64,000 bases of DNA from Gordonia araii NBRC 100433 (GTDB taxonomy: Bacteria > Actinomycetota > Actinomycetes > Mycobacteriales > Mycobacteriaceae). Every line of letters begins with the position of its first letter. Positions within the stretch are counted from its first letter, which is position 1. Location: assembly GCF_000241265.1 (NCBI RefSeq), contig NZ_BAEE01000063.1, forward strand, positions 62,001 through 126,000, written 5' to 3'. Made by a program: the position numbers and the translations under genes. The notes below the pieces were generated by a model, which was not told the DNA's origin, searched no databases, and was given only the letters and a program-made list of their open reading frames with translations. This document shows, piece by piece, positions 1 through 7,597 of the stretch.

Positions 1-339
1 CTGCCGCACGCGTTCCCAGCGGTAGAGCGTCATCGCCGCCGCCTCGGCCGGTTCCAGACGGCAGTACCGCGGGATGTGCATCGCGGTGGCGAGTACCGCA
101 TCGGCGGGAGAACCGTCGTCCAACGCGTCGAGCAGCCCCACATGAAAGCGCCGAATGGAGCGCACCCATAGCGCCACGAACAGCTCCTCGCGAGAAGCGA
201 AGCGGTGATACACCGACCCCACCGGCCCGCCGAGCTCGGCCGCCACCAAAGCCACCGACGCATCCTTGCCGACACTGAACACCACATCACGGGCCGCATC
301 GAGAATCTGTTCCGCGCTGAACTTGCTGGGTCTTGCCAC
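1..339 (-). CDS. TetR/AcrR-family transcriptional regulator (C-terminal part cut off)
   Basis: The minus strand, read from a GTG at 339, gives 113 residues up to the window edge. The N-terminus has the TetR helix-turn-helix layout: a first helix around SAEQILDAARDVVF, then VALVAAELGGPVGSVYHRF, which is the recognition-helix signature (G-S-V-Y-H-R-F), then SREELFVALW. The ligand-binding half starts but runs off the window. An in-frame TAG lies a few codons upstream, so the GTG is the only sensible start. The gene faces the plus-strand gene at 368 across 28 bases, the usual arrangement of a repressor and its target. The ligand is unknown. Confidence 0.85.
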   Translation of the reverse strand, partial: MARPSKFSAEQILDAARDVVFSVGKDASVALVAAELGGPVGSVYHRFASREELFVALWVRSIRRFHVGLLDALDDGSPADAVLATAMHIPRYCRLEPAEAAAMTLYRWERVRQ

Positions 340-354
340 GATCTGATCGTAGAG

Positions 355-395
355 CTAGTTTTAGAACATGCCAATTAGAATTGATCAACTAAAAC
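355..395. promoter_or_regulatory. Nested palindromes in the TetR divergent promoter region (putative operator)
   Basis: Three symmetric elements are packed here: gttttag (358-364) pairs with ctaaaac (389-395); caattagaattg (372-383) has 5-bp arms; ttgatcaa (381-388) is a perfect palindrome. The DNA is much more AT-rich than its surroundings. Some of it lies inside the predicted start of the 368 gene, so the true start there may be slightly downstream. Binding by the adjacent TetR protein is inferred from position only. Confidence 0.4.
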
Positions 396-970
396 ACTCG
401 CCTCCACGACGTCTCTCCGACGCCCTGACACCCCACTTCGCCGAACACCACCATCGGGTGATCGCCGCCGGCATCGACGACACGTGGCGAGCGCTCCAGG
501 AAACCACCTGGTCCGACCTCCTCATCACCAAGCCGCTCATGCGGATCCGCGGCCACTCGCTCGCCGACGCCACCCGTCGTCGGCTCCTCGATCCGCCGAG
601 CCCGATGGCGCCGATACACGAAGAGGCGCCGCACTACCTCTGCAGCGGGATGATCGGGCGGCCATGGCAATTGCACGGCGACGAGCGCGACGTGCCCGAC
701 CTCGCCGCGCTCGTCGCCTTCGATGAGCCCGGCTGGCTGAAATACGGGGCGGAGTTCGTCCTTGTCGAACTCCCCGACGGCCGGACCAGGCTCGAAACGA
801 CGACGTTGTGCGAGGCGACCGACTCCGCCACCCGCCGGAAGTTCGGCTGTTACTGGGCAGTGATTCGTCCGTTCAGCGGACTAATCCGGCGCGACATCCT
901 GCGAGCGATCGACCGGCGGACGCAGCATCAGACCGCCGCCGCCCACCCCACAGACCGGCCGACGTCATGA
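368..970 (+). CDS. SRPBCC/DUF2867-like hypothetical protein
   Basis: This gene encodes 200 residues with no signal peptide or membrane span. The sequence has the feel of a START/SRPBCC-like ligand-binding or ring-processing fold: a DDTWRAL segment near residue 37, a GRPWQL strand near residue 97, a central FDEPGWLKYGAEFVLVEL strand pair, and a TRLETTTLCEATD strand followed by a long C-terminal helix. I recognise the family only loosely and assign no substrate. The stop overlaps the next start (ATGA at 967-970), so it is translationally coupled to an FMN split-barrel protein and is probably controlled by the divergent TetR regulator. An alternative GTG start near 459 would shorten the N-terminus. 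Confidence 0.6.
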   Translation: MPIRIDQLKHSPPRRLSDALTPHFAEHHHRVIAAGIDDTWRALQETTWSDLLITKPLMRIRGHSLADATRRRLLDPPSPMAPIHEEAPHYLCSGMIGRPWQLHGDERDVPDLAALVAFDEPGWLKYGAEFVLVELPDGRTRLETTTLCEATDSATRRKFGCYWAVIRPFSGLIRRDILRAIDRRTQHQTAAAHPTDRPTS

Positions 971-1479
971 TCACCGACGCCCAGTGGGCCCAAGCGTGCC
1001 TGGTCGTGCGCCGCGCCGTCAGATCGTCGCTGTGCTGCAGCATCGCGAGCACGAATCCCGACGGCTCGCCGCACGTCACACCGATCGGATCGGTGATGCT
1101 CGGCGATCCCGGGACGGCCATCTACTTCGAGGCATTCAACAAACGCCTCGCCGCCAACGTCGATCGCGACCCGAACATCGCGATCCTGGCCGTCGACAGC
1201 AGGCAACGCCTGTGGCTGCCCGCACTGATGCGGGGAAGGTTCTCCGCCACCCCGGGCCTCCGTCTGCTCGGTCGGGTGGCACCCGTGCGAGCCGGCACAA
1301 GCGACGAAATCGAGCGATTCCGCCGCGTTGTCGGACCGCTGTTGCGGACTCGCGGCGGTGCCGCGCTATGGGGCTCCTTGGATACGGTGCGCGACGTCGA
1401 GATCGACCGCATCCAGCCCCTCGATCTGGGGCCGATGACACATTCCTGGCGCGCGACCCAACCACGCGCGCGGCGGTGA
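967..1479 (+). CDS. Pyridoxamine 5'-phosphate oxidase-like (FMN split-barrel) protein
   Basis: This encodes 170 residues. The pattern SIASTNPDGSPHVTPIGSV (about residues 27-45), followed by a short GTAIYFEAFNKRLAANVDRDPNIAILAV region, is typical of the PNPOx-like FMN/F420-binding split barrel. The strand order and the basic loop that contacts the cofactor phosphate fit the family. These proteins use flavin or deazaflavin in redox or cofactor-binding roles; the substrate cannot be read here. The ATG at 967 overlaps the previous stop by four bases, so the pair forms one transcription unit. A 63-base gap separates its end from the convergent WYL regulator. Confidence 0.7.
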   Translation: MITDAQWAQACLVVRRAVRSSLCCSIASTNPDGSPHVTPIGSVMLGDPGTAIYFEAFNKRLAANVDRDPNIAILAVDSRQRLWLPALMRGRFSATPGLRLLGRVAPVRAGTSDEIERFRRVVGPLLRTRGGAALWGSLDTVRDVEIDRIQPLDLGPMTHSWRATQPRARR

Positions 1480-1542
1480 CCAACCAAATTGCCCGGCAAC
1501 CAAACCGATCTCTGATCGACTCGGGGCGCAGCTTCATCGGCG

Positions 1543-2511
1543 TCAATCCCCGAACGACGATCCCGCTACGGCACGCTGATAGCGCTCCGCGATGAGTTTG
1601 AGGAGCGGAACCAGCTCGGGCGGCGATTCGACGGTGAAGTCCATCGTCAGCATGCCGATGTAGGCCGCGATGGTGTCGAGACTGTCCGCTCCGGTGACGA
1701 GGACGCAGTGATTGTCGTCGATCGGTTCGACGACACCGACCGCGGCGTGGATGCGGGCGAGCACACTCTCGGCCGACGCCTCGATTCGCAAGCGCGCGTG
1801 CACTTTCCAGGCACTGATGGCGATGCTTCGCATGGCGAACGCCGTGTAGTCGCCGCCGGGAAGCGGCTGCGGGTCGAAACGCCGCCCCGTCGGCATTCTC
1901 GGCTTCATCCAGTCCGCGCGGTACGTCGCCCACTGCCCGTCCTGCGGGTCGCGGCCGACGAGATACCAGCGCCGGTGCCAGGTCAGCAGCCGGTACGGCT
2001 CGACGAGCACCGGCCGATCCTGGTAGTCGAAGCGCAACCATTCCTCGGCGCGGATCGCCGCCGCCACGGCCCGAAGCACCGCGGCGTCCACTTCGGGATC
2101 GGGAGCGTCCGTGTCGTCATTCTCCGGTGCCCGGTCGACGGTGGACCGCAAGGCATCGACGGTCGGCCTGATACGGGACGGAAGCACCTGCTCAAGCTTC
2201 GCGAGCGCTCGCGCGCCGGCCTCGTCGACGCCCGCGATGCCGGCGGCAACCCGCAGTCCGACGGTGACGGCAACGGCCTCCTCGTCGTCGAGCAGCAACG
2301 GCGGCAGCTTCCCGCCCGCACCGAGCCGGTAGCCACCAACGGCCCCGCGGTTCGCGTCGACCGGGTAGCCGAGACCGCGCAGGCGCTCGATGTCGTGACG
2401 AATGGTGCGAGGCGTCACGCCCAGCCGTTCGGCCAGCTCCCGCCCCGAGCGTTCCGGCGCCGACTGCAGCAGCGCCAGAAGCGCGAGAAGTCTCGCTGTC
2501 GGGTCGGCCAT
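1543..2511 (-). CDS. WYL-domain HTH transcriptional regulator (DeoR-type HTH_11 + WYL)
   Basis: This encodes 322 residues. The N-terminus carries an HTH_11/DeoR-like winged helix (LAERLGVTPRTIRHDIERLR, about residues 26-45) followed by GYPVDANRGAVGGYRLG, the characteristic wing of PafC/YobV-type regulators. The middle holds the WYL region (EEWLRFDYQDR ... EPYRLLTWHRRWYLVGRD), a ligand-sensing SH3-like fold, followed by a WCX-like C-terminal extension. It is divergent from the epoxide hydrolase at 2581 with 69 bases between the starts, and probably regulates it and itself. The intergenic stretch is AT-rich (gcaatattaggaaatgatcg), as expected of a promoter, but I see no clear long palindrome. 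Confidence 0.88.
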   Translation of the reverse strand: MADPTARLLALLALLQSAPERSGRELAERLGVTPRTIRHDIERLRGLGYPVDANRGAVGGYRLGAGGKLPPLLLDDEEAVAVTVGLRVAAGIAGVDEAGARALAKLEQVLPSRIRPTVDALRSTVDRAPENDDTDAPDPEVDAAVLRAVAAAIRAEEWLRFDYQDRPVLVEPYRLLTWHRRWYLVGRDPQDGQWATYRADWMKPRMPTGRRFDPQPLPGGDYTAFAMRSIAISAWKVHARLRIEASAESVLARIHAAVGVVEPIDDNHCVLVTGADSLDTIAAYIGMLTMDFTVESPPELVPLLKLIAERYQRAVAGSSFGD

Positions 2512-2580
2512 GGAAACCTCCGAAAAGTCGGTGCAATATTAGGAAATGATCGTACCTATTTGCGATCTAGCGTTGTCGAT

Positions 2581-3723
2581 ATGAACAACACAAACACCGC
2601 TCTCGAAGTCCACCCGTTCACCGTGTCGGTCAGTGCCGACGACATCGCGGATCTCCACGATCGCCTCGATCGCACCCGTCTCCCCCAGCCTTCGCCGTCG
2701 GACGACTGGGACGCCGGAACGCCGAACTCGTATCTTCGCGAGGCGGTCGAGGCCTGGCGCGCCTTCGACTGGCCCGCCGCCGAGGCGCGGATCAACTCCG
2801 TGCCGCACTTCACCACCGAGATCGACGGCCAGACCATCCACTTCGTGCACGTCCGTTCCGCACACGAAGGCGCCACCCCGCTTCTCCTGGCCCACACCTA
2901 TCCCGGGTCGGCGATCGACTACCTCGACATGATTGACAGGCTCGTGGATCCGGTGGCACACGGAGGCCGCGCCGAAGACGCGTTCGACGTCGTGATCCCC
3001 GACGCGCCCGGATACGGCTTCTCACAACCTCTTTCCTCGTCCGGCTGGACGAGCGCACGCGTCGCGGCGGCCTACGACCGGCTCATGCGCGGACTCGGCT
3101 ACGACCGCTACGGCGTCCACGGTTCCGACAAGGGAGCCATGATCGCCCGCGAACTCGGATTGCTGAACCCGGAGGGCTTCCTCGGTTTGCATGTGCTGCA
3201 ACTCTTCTCGTTTCCGTCCGGCGATCCCGCGGAGTTCGAGAAGCTGGAACCGGGCGACTACGCCGGGTTGGAGCACATGCAGTGGTTCCAGTCGGTCGGC
3301 GGATACAACACGATGAACGCCTCGCGGCCCCAGACGGTGGCGGTGGGCCTGAGCGATTCCCCGATCGGACTGCTCGCCTACAGTGAGCTGTTCAACTCCT
3401 TCGGCAACGGCACTTCCCTCGTGCCGATGGAGACGATCCTTCTCGAAGTCAGCGTGAACTGGTTCGCCAATGCGGCGTCGGGCATGGGCCGCAGCTACCT
3501 GGAAGACGCACGCATCGAGTCCGAAGATCGAATCAACGAGGCCCCGACGGGGGTCGCCGTCTTCGCCGACGATTTCCAGACGATCAGAGTCTTCGCCGAA
3601 CGCGACAACTCGAACATCGTGCATTGGAGCCGGTTCGACGAGGGCGGCCACTTCGCCGCCCTGGAGCGCCCGGCTGTTGTCGCCGACGACATCCGCGCGT
3701 TCTTCGCCGGACTCCTCACCTAG
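2581..3723 (+). CDS. Epoxide hydrolase-family alpha/beta hydrolase (EHN domain)
   Basis: This encodes 380 residues. Residues 8-115 match the N-terminal EHN lid of microsomal-type epoxide hydrolases (FTVSVSADDIADLHDRLDRT). An alpha/beta hydrolase core follows, with the nucleophile Asp183 in HGSDKGA, an oxyanion segment HTYPGS (family usual HGWPGS, so the Gly-Trp is replaced), DAPGYGFS, and the catalytic His357 in GGHFAALERP. The predicted chemistry is hydrolysis of an epoxide through a covalent aspartyl ester, with unknown substrate. The ATG at 2581 gives the family's normal N-terminus. Divergent transcription from the WYL regulator and a strong terminator after the stop indicate a single-gene unit. 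Confidence 0.88.
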   Translation: MNNTNTALEVHPFTVSVSADDIADLHDRLDRTRLPQPSPSDDWDAGTPNSYLREAVEAWRAFDWPAAEARINSVPHFTTEIDGQTIHFVHVRSAHEGATPLLLAHTYPGSAIDYLDMIDRLVDPVAHGGRAEDAFDVVIPDAPGYGFSQPLSSSGWTSARVAAAYDRLMRGLGYDRYGVHGSDKGAMIARELGLLNPEGFLGLHVLQLFSFPSGDPAEFEKLEPGDYAGLEHMQWFQSVGGYNTMNASRPQTVAVGLSDSPIGLLAYSELFNSFGNGTSLVPMETILLEVSVNWFANAASGMGRSYLEDARIESEDRINEAPTGVAVFADDFQTIRVFAERDNSNIVHWSRFDEGGHFAALERPAVVADDIRAFFAGLLT

Positions 3724-3733
3724 GCGGCGGACT

Positions 3734-3764
3734 GCCTCCTCGCCCGGCCGGGCGAGGAGGCTTT
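3734..3764 (+). terminator. Strong hairpin terminator after the epoxide hydrolase gene
   Basis: Bases 3734-3761 form a perfect 28-base palindrome (arms gcctcctcgcccgg and its complement) starting ten bases after the stop codon, followed by a short ttt. A hairpin this stable with only a weak U-tract is common for actinobacterial intrinsic terminators. Confidence 0.8.
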
Positions 3765-3868
3765 CCGAAATTCGCCAGACCAAGGCTGCCGTCTATTAGG
3801 ATTCGACGCTCGCAACAATTACAGCCAGCTCCTCCGACGCGCCAACAACTGACCGGGAGAAAGACACC

Positions 3869-4144
3869 GTGCGGACCGTCATCATCATCACCATCGGCAT
3901 CGTCGCGGCACTCGCCGCTCTGGCGATAGGGCGCCGAAGCGAACGGCTCGGGGTCCGCCGCGCGGCGATCGCCTTCGTCACCGTCTGGGCCATCGCGATG
4001 GTCGTGAACATGGGCATCGGCATCAGCCACGGCTACACCCTCGCCGAAGAACTGCCCATCTTGCTGATCAATATCCTGCCCGCCGCACTCGTCGCCGGGG
4101 TGGGCGCCTACCTACTGGAGCAGCGCTCCGGCACCGGCCGGTAG
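3869..4144 (+). CDS. Small integral membrane protein
   Basis: This encodes 91 residues from a GTG start with a purine-rich ribosome site (gggagaaag) about six bases upstream. Three hydrophobic segments are visible: residues 2-20 (VIIITIGIVAALAALAI), about 32-52 (AIAFVTVWAIAMVVNMGIGI) and about 60-82 (ELPILLINILPAALVAGVGAYLL). Short basic patches (GRRSERLGVRR) lie between the first two. I recognise no family. It stands alone between a terminator and the LicD-fusion gene. Confidence 0.6.
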   Translation: MRTVIIITIGIVAALAALAIGRRSERLGVRRAAIAFVTVWAIAMVVNMGIGISHGYTLAEELPILLINILPAALVAGVGAYLLEQRSGTGR

Positions 4145-4235
4145 CGACTGGAGGATCGGCGCGCTCGGTCAAGATCCGATCAGCCTGATTTCATCCCTCT
4201 CCCGCGCCCGCAGTTGCGGCTAGCGTCTGGAACTC

Positions 4236-4292
4236 ATGTTCATCAACAAGACGCGCTGCGTTCACCTGGCGCCGGGGTGCGCTCATGGCTGA
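4236..4292 (+). other. Possible 18-codon upstream reading frame overlapping the LicD-fusion start
   Basis: An ATG at 4236 opens an 18-codon frame whose TGA lies eight bases past the ATG of the gene at 4285. No clear Shine-Dalgarno site precedes it and its codons show no amino-acid run. It could couple translation to the following gene, whose own ribosome site is weak, or be chance. Confidence 0.2.
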
Positions 4293-5853
4293 ACTCCGAA
4301 CCGCGCGCGTCGACGGCGAGGGCGTCGCCGTGGATTCCGCCGAGCCTTCCGTCGTCGACGTGCTCTTCGACGGAAAGTGGGTGTGGTCCTTTCAACCGGC
4401 GCGTGACACCAGGCGGGTGTTACTCCTGGGTGCGGCGAACCGCCTGGCCCCCTGGCCCGACAGCCTCAAGCCGTATCTGCGGGGTTCCGGGCACATCACC
4501 GTGCGCGACCGTTCCGCCGACCGCACCCTCTACGAGGGTGAGCACGTCTTCGACGACAGCGGCGAGCGGGTGAACATCGTCGACCGTGCCGGACGGCCTC
4601 TCACCGTCGACAAGGCCGGCGACCTGCAGTGCGCATTCGCCGAGCGCGGCGAGGCCACCATCAACGCGCTGCTCGACGCCGTCGAGGACGTTCTCGCGCG
4701 GCTGACCGACGCCGGGGTGGACGCCTTTCTCGCCTACGGCGCACTGCTCGGCGCCGTTCGCGAGGGCACCTTCATCGCCCACGACTCCGATGCCGACGTG
4801 GCCTACTTGAGCAGGCACACCACTCCGGTGGACGTGATGCGCGAGTCGTACGCGCTGGAACGGGTCATGATCGAGGCGGGCTACTGGACGTGGCGATTCT
4901 CAGCGGGCGATTTCAAGGTGATCGTCCCCGACGCCGAAGGCGGCCGAGCCATCGACGTCTTCGCGGGTTTCGTCGTCGAGGACACCTTCTACCTGCTGCC
5001 CGAGGTGGTGTCGGAGAAGTTCCACCGCGACATCGTCCTGCCGTTGGGCAAGGTCGAACTCCACGGCCGATCCATCGTGGCGCCCGCCGACCCGGAGGCG
5101 CTGCTGGCCATCACCTACGGCTCTGGCTGGCGCATCCCCGACCCGTCGTTCAAGTTCGACGTGCCGCGCTGGGCGCGGCATCGTCTCGACGGATGGCTGC
5201 GGGGCAACGATGGCAATCACGACCACTGGTGGCCGTTCTACTTCGGCCAATCGCAACGATCGGTTCCGACCGAACCGTCACCGTTCGCGCGTTGGTTCCT
5301 CGACCGCGAGCCGAACGCCGCCACCCAGATCGTCGATATCGGCACTGGCACCGGGCGCGACGCGTTGTGGTTCGCGCGGCAGGGCCGCGATGTACTCGGT
5401 CTCGACTACGTGCCGGCAGCGACCGAACGTGCCGGAATCATCGCGCGGGAGGATGATCTACCCGCGCGGTTCAAGACGCTGAACCTCTACGACATCCGCC
5501 AGGTACTCGGCATCGGCGGGGAGCTCTCGCACCGGGACGAACCGCCGATCCTGTACGGACGCTTCTTGATTCATGCCCTGCACGACGCCGGCCGACACAA
5601 CCTGTGGCGGATCGCCAGCATGAGTCTGCGCCGCGGCGGCAAGTTCTACCTCGAGTTCCGCACCGGCCTGGATGCCGACGCCGAGCACGAATTCGGCGAG
5701 CATTTCCGCCGCTACCTCGAACCGCGAAGCGTCGCCGCCGAAATCGAGTCGACCGGCGGCACCATCGAACACCTTGAGGCCGGACATGGCCTCGCCGTCT
5801 ACAAACAGGAGGATCCCCACGTGTGCAGATTGGTCGCGACATGGGCGCGCTGA
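4285..5853 (+). CDS. LicD-like transferase fused to a class I SAM methyltransferase
   Basis: This encodes 522 residues with two recognisable halves. Residues about 125-275 look like the LicD/fukutin nucleotidyltransferase fold: AYGALLGAVREGTFIAHDSD corresponds to the LicD core G-x-LLGA-x-R-x-G-x-(I)-x-x-D-x-D with acidic residues at 167, 169 and 171. Residues about 335-520 are a Rossmann methyltransferase, with motif I VDIGTGTGRDALWFARQG and GLDY as the acidic ribose contact. The first 110 residues are a beta-rich extension. LicD proteins transfer phospho-substituents to surface glycans, so modification of a cell-envelope polysaccharide is a reasonable inference. The stop overlaps the next start by 31 bases. 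Confidence 0.75.
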   Translation: MAELRTARVDGEGVAVDSAEPSVVDVLFDGKWVWSFQPARDTRRVLLLGAANRLAPWPDSLKPYLRGSGHITVRDRSADRTLYEGEHVFDDSGERVNIVDRAGRPLTVDKAGDLQCAFAERGEATINALLDAVEDVLARLTDAGVDAFLAYGALLGAVREGTFIAHDSDADVAYLSRHTTPVDVMRESYALERVMIEAGYWTWRFSAGDFKVIVPDAEGGRAIDVFAGFVVEDTFYLLPEVVSEKFHRDIVLPLGKVELHGRSIVAPADPEALLAITYGSGWRIPDPSFKFDVPRWARHRLDGWLRGNDGNHDHWWPFYFGQSQRSVPTEPSPFARWFLDREPNAATQIVDIGTGTGRDALWFARQGRDVLGLDYVPAATERAGIIAREDDLPARFKTLNLYDIRQVLGIGGELSHRDEPPILYGRFLIHALHDAGRHNLWRIASMSLRRGGKFYLEFRTGLDADAEHEFGEHFRRYLEPRSVAAEIESTGGTIEHLEAGHGLAVYKQEDPHVCRLVATWAR

Positions 5854-6092
5854 AGTCCCGGACAGGTTTGCTCAACGAGCAGTTCGCTCGCGCCGTCGGC
5901 TCGGTGACGAAGCTGCGTCAGTTGCCGTCGCGCTTCCGGGAGTTGGAGCGCGAAGTGCAGGAAACCCAACGCCTGCATCAGCGCGTCGCCGAGTTGACCG
6001 ACGTCGTCGCCGAGGTGCTGGTGCCCGCGGCCGACCGCGACGATAAACGTATTCGCGAGGTCCTGGCGAAGTACAACGAGACGTCGTTCTAG
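5823..6092 (+). CDS. Small coiled-coil protein coupled to the LicD-methyltransferase gene
   Basis: This encodes 89 residues from a GTG at 5823, chosen because a perfect aggagga (5808-5814) sits at the right distance; an internal ATG at 5841 is the alternative. Residues about 25-65 have heptad-like spacing (KLRQLPSRFRELEREVQETQ, then RLHQRVAELTDVVAEV), suggesting a coiled coil, and the rest is charged and soluble. I do not know the family. The overlap with the preceding gene and strong ribosome site suggest it is made together with the fusion enzyme, perhaps as an oligomerisation partner. Confidence 0.65.
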   Translation: MQIGRDMGALKSRTGLLNEQFARAVGSVTKLRQLPSRFRELEREVQETQRLHQRVAELTDVVAEVLVPAADRDDKRIREVLAKYNETSF

Positions 6093-6141
6093 GCGCCCCG
6101 CCGCGGCAGGTCGTCGCGCGGCTCGGACCTAGACTGGCCCG

Positions 6142-6888
6142 ATGGCGAGCGAACTGTCCCGCACCCTCGACGAGATCGTCGCGCAGGTGGGTCCGACGCT
6201 GCGAACGGCCGGGTTCCGCAAGAGGGGAAGGACCTACAACCGGACGATCTCCCCGGGCTTCGTGCACGTCGTCAACTTTCAGCTCGGGCGCGTCATCGCG
6301 CCGTTCGACACGTTGCAGATCCGAGGACGCGGACCCAACCCCTACGCCTACTTCGCCGTGAACCTCGGGGTATTCGTCGCCGAGGCGTGGCGGCTCGAGT
6401 CGAGTCGGTTCGGCCCCGAAGGCCCACCCATCGACGACAAGAAATGGATTAGCGAATCCGACTGCCAACTGCGACGCCGTTTATCGCGGCCGCAGGATAA
6501 TCGGTCGGTCCTGCGCCGGTTCGTCGGCCGAAGAAACGGAGGCGAGTCCTGGCCCCTGGGTGACGCGAGTACCGTTGCCCGGCTCACCACCGCGATCACC
6601 ACCGACGGGTTCGGCTGGCTGGCGCGCTACCCGGACCGCACCGCCCTGCTGGCGGAATTGGAGGGCAGGCCACCCTCCAGTCACGAGACCTGCGGGATCG
6701 GTGGACCCGATCACCTCTTGGCGGTCCGGATGCACCTGGCTTCGGGGAACACGGCGCGGGCGCAGGCGATCTTCACCGACTACGTCCTGCACCGCCGCGC
6801 GCACCTCGGTGCCGAACCCCACCTGGGCGGCCATCTGGAGCGTCTGTCGGAGTATGCCGACGAGGTCGGGTTGTCGTTCCCAAACTGA
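6142..6888 (+). CDS. DUF4304-like protein
   Basis: This encodes 248 residues, soluble, with no signal peptide. The N-terminal 150 residues follow the DUF4304 pattern: a helix (LDEIVAQVGPTLRTAGFRKRG), RTYNRTI, then strands VHVVNFQLGR and a FAVNLGVFV strand. The C-terminal region (about 170-248) is helical with DRTALLAELEG and LAVRMHLASGNTARAQAIF, which resembles a short tetratricopeptide-like helix pair. No catalytic motif is evident and the function of the family is unknown. It has its own ATG about 50 bases after the previous stop. Confidence 0.65.
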   Translation: MASELSRTLDEIVAQVGPTLRTAGFRKRGRTYNRTISPGFVHVVNFQLGRVIAPFDTLQIRGRGPNPYAYFAVNLGVFVAEAWRLESSRFGPEGPPIDDKKWISESDCQLRRRLSRPQDNRSVLRRFVGRRNGGESWPLGDASTVARLTTAITTDGFGWLARYPDRTALLAELEGRPPSSHETCGIGGPDHLLAVRMHLASGNTARAQAIFTDYVLHRRAHLGAEPHLGGHLERLSEYADEVGLSFPN

Positions 6889-6974
6889 CCCCGGTCCCCC
6901 GGCCTGCTTTCCCGGCATGGCTACTATCGCGATGGAGACCGCCGTCGGGGTCGGTCGGATCGGGGTGAGATCGA

Positions 6975-7586
6975 ATGGATCTTCGGAAGACAACAGTTCG
7001 CGCGATCATCAGTTCGCTGGCGGTGATCGGATTCGTCGCGAGCACCGGCCAGGCGGCCGCCGCGCCGCGCTCGGTCCCGGATGGCCGGTGCGTGATCAGC
7101 ACAACCGACCGCGACCGCACGATCGACTCGCTGATGAATCATTGCACCGGCCAACAGATCCTGAATCTGTTCGCCGCCGCACCGCTCGGCGCTGCTCCCG
7201 TCGGGCGCAAGCCGCTGGCCCTGCTGCCGGTCATGCATGTACGAGGCAAGTTGGCGCCCTACGAGCAAGCCAGAGCATTCACCCAGACTCAGTCCAAGTT
7301 CGGTAGCAGCCTCACCTTCACCAAAGGCCCGCAAGGCCAGCCGTGGGTCTACAAGGACTACATCTTCGGCCGCGACATCGGCGCACCGCTGAAGAAGGGC
7401 GTCTCGACGTGGGACCGCAAACCCGCATGGACGGCCGACTTCCGAGCCGACTTCTTCGGCGTTCCGGTCAGCATCCACGAATACCGGCAACTGACGCCGA
7501 CGGTGTGGATCAGCCGCGACACCGGAGGAACCGAGAAGGATCCCCGCGCCGCCAAGTACAGCGGCGGCGCCATGGCCCTGGGCTGA
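6975..7586 (+). CDS. Secreted protein of unknown function
   Basis: This encodes 203 residues. An N-terminal signal peptide is clear: basic MDLRKTTVR, a hydrophobic core AIISSLAVIGFVAS and a likely AQAAAA/AP cleavage region near residue 31. The mature part has two cysteines close together (GRCVIS and NHCTGQQ), a GKLAPYEQARAFTQTQ helix and several aromatic strands. I recognise no named family. It ends 11 bases before the convergent PucR-type regulator, with no evident hairpin between them. Confidence 0.65.
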   Translation: MDLRKTTVRAIISSLAVIGFVASTGQAAAAPRSVPDGRCVISTTDRDRTIDSLMNHCTGQQILNLFAAAPLGAAPVGRKPLALLPVMHVRGKLAPYEQARAFTQTQSKFGSSLTFTKGPQGQPWVYKDYIFGRDIGAPLKKGVSTWDRKPAWTADFRADFFGVPVSIHEYRQLTPTVWISRDTGGTEKDPRAAKYSGGAMALG

Positions 7587-7597
7587 CCGCGAGAGCG

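Noticed and set aside
1708..2580. N-terminal extension of the epoxide hydrolase frame back to 1708
   Set aside because: The extension is antisense to the WYL regulator; the EHN domain starts normally at the ATG at 2581.
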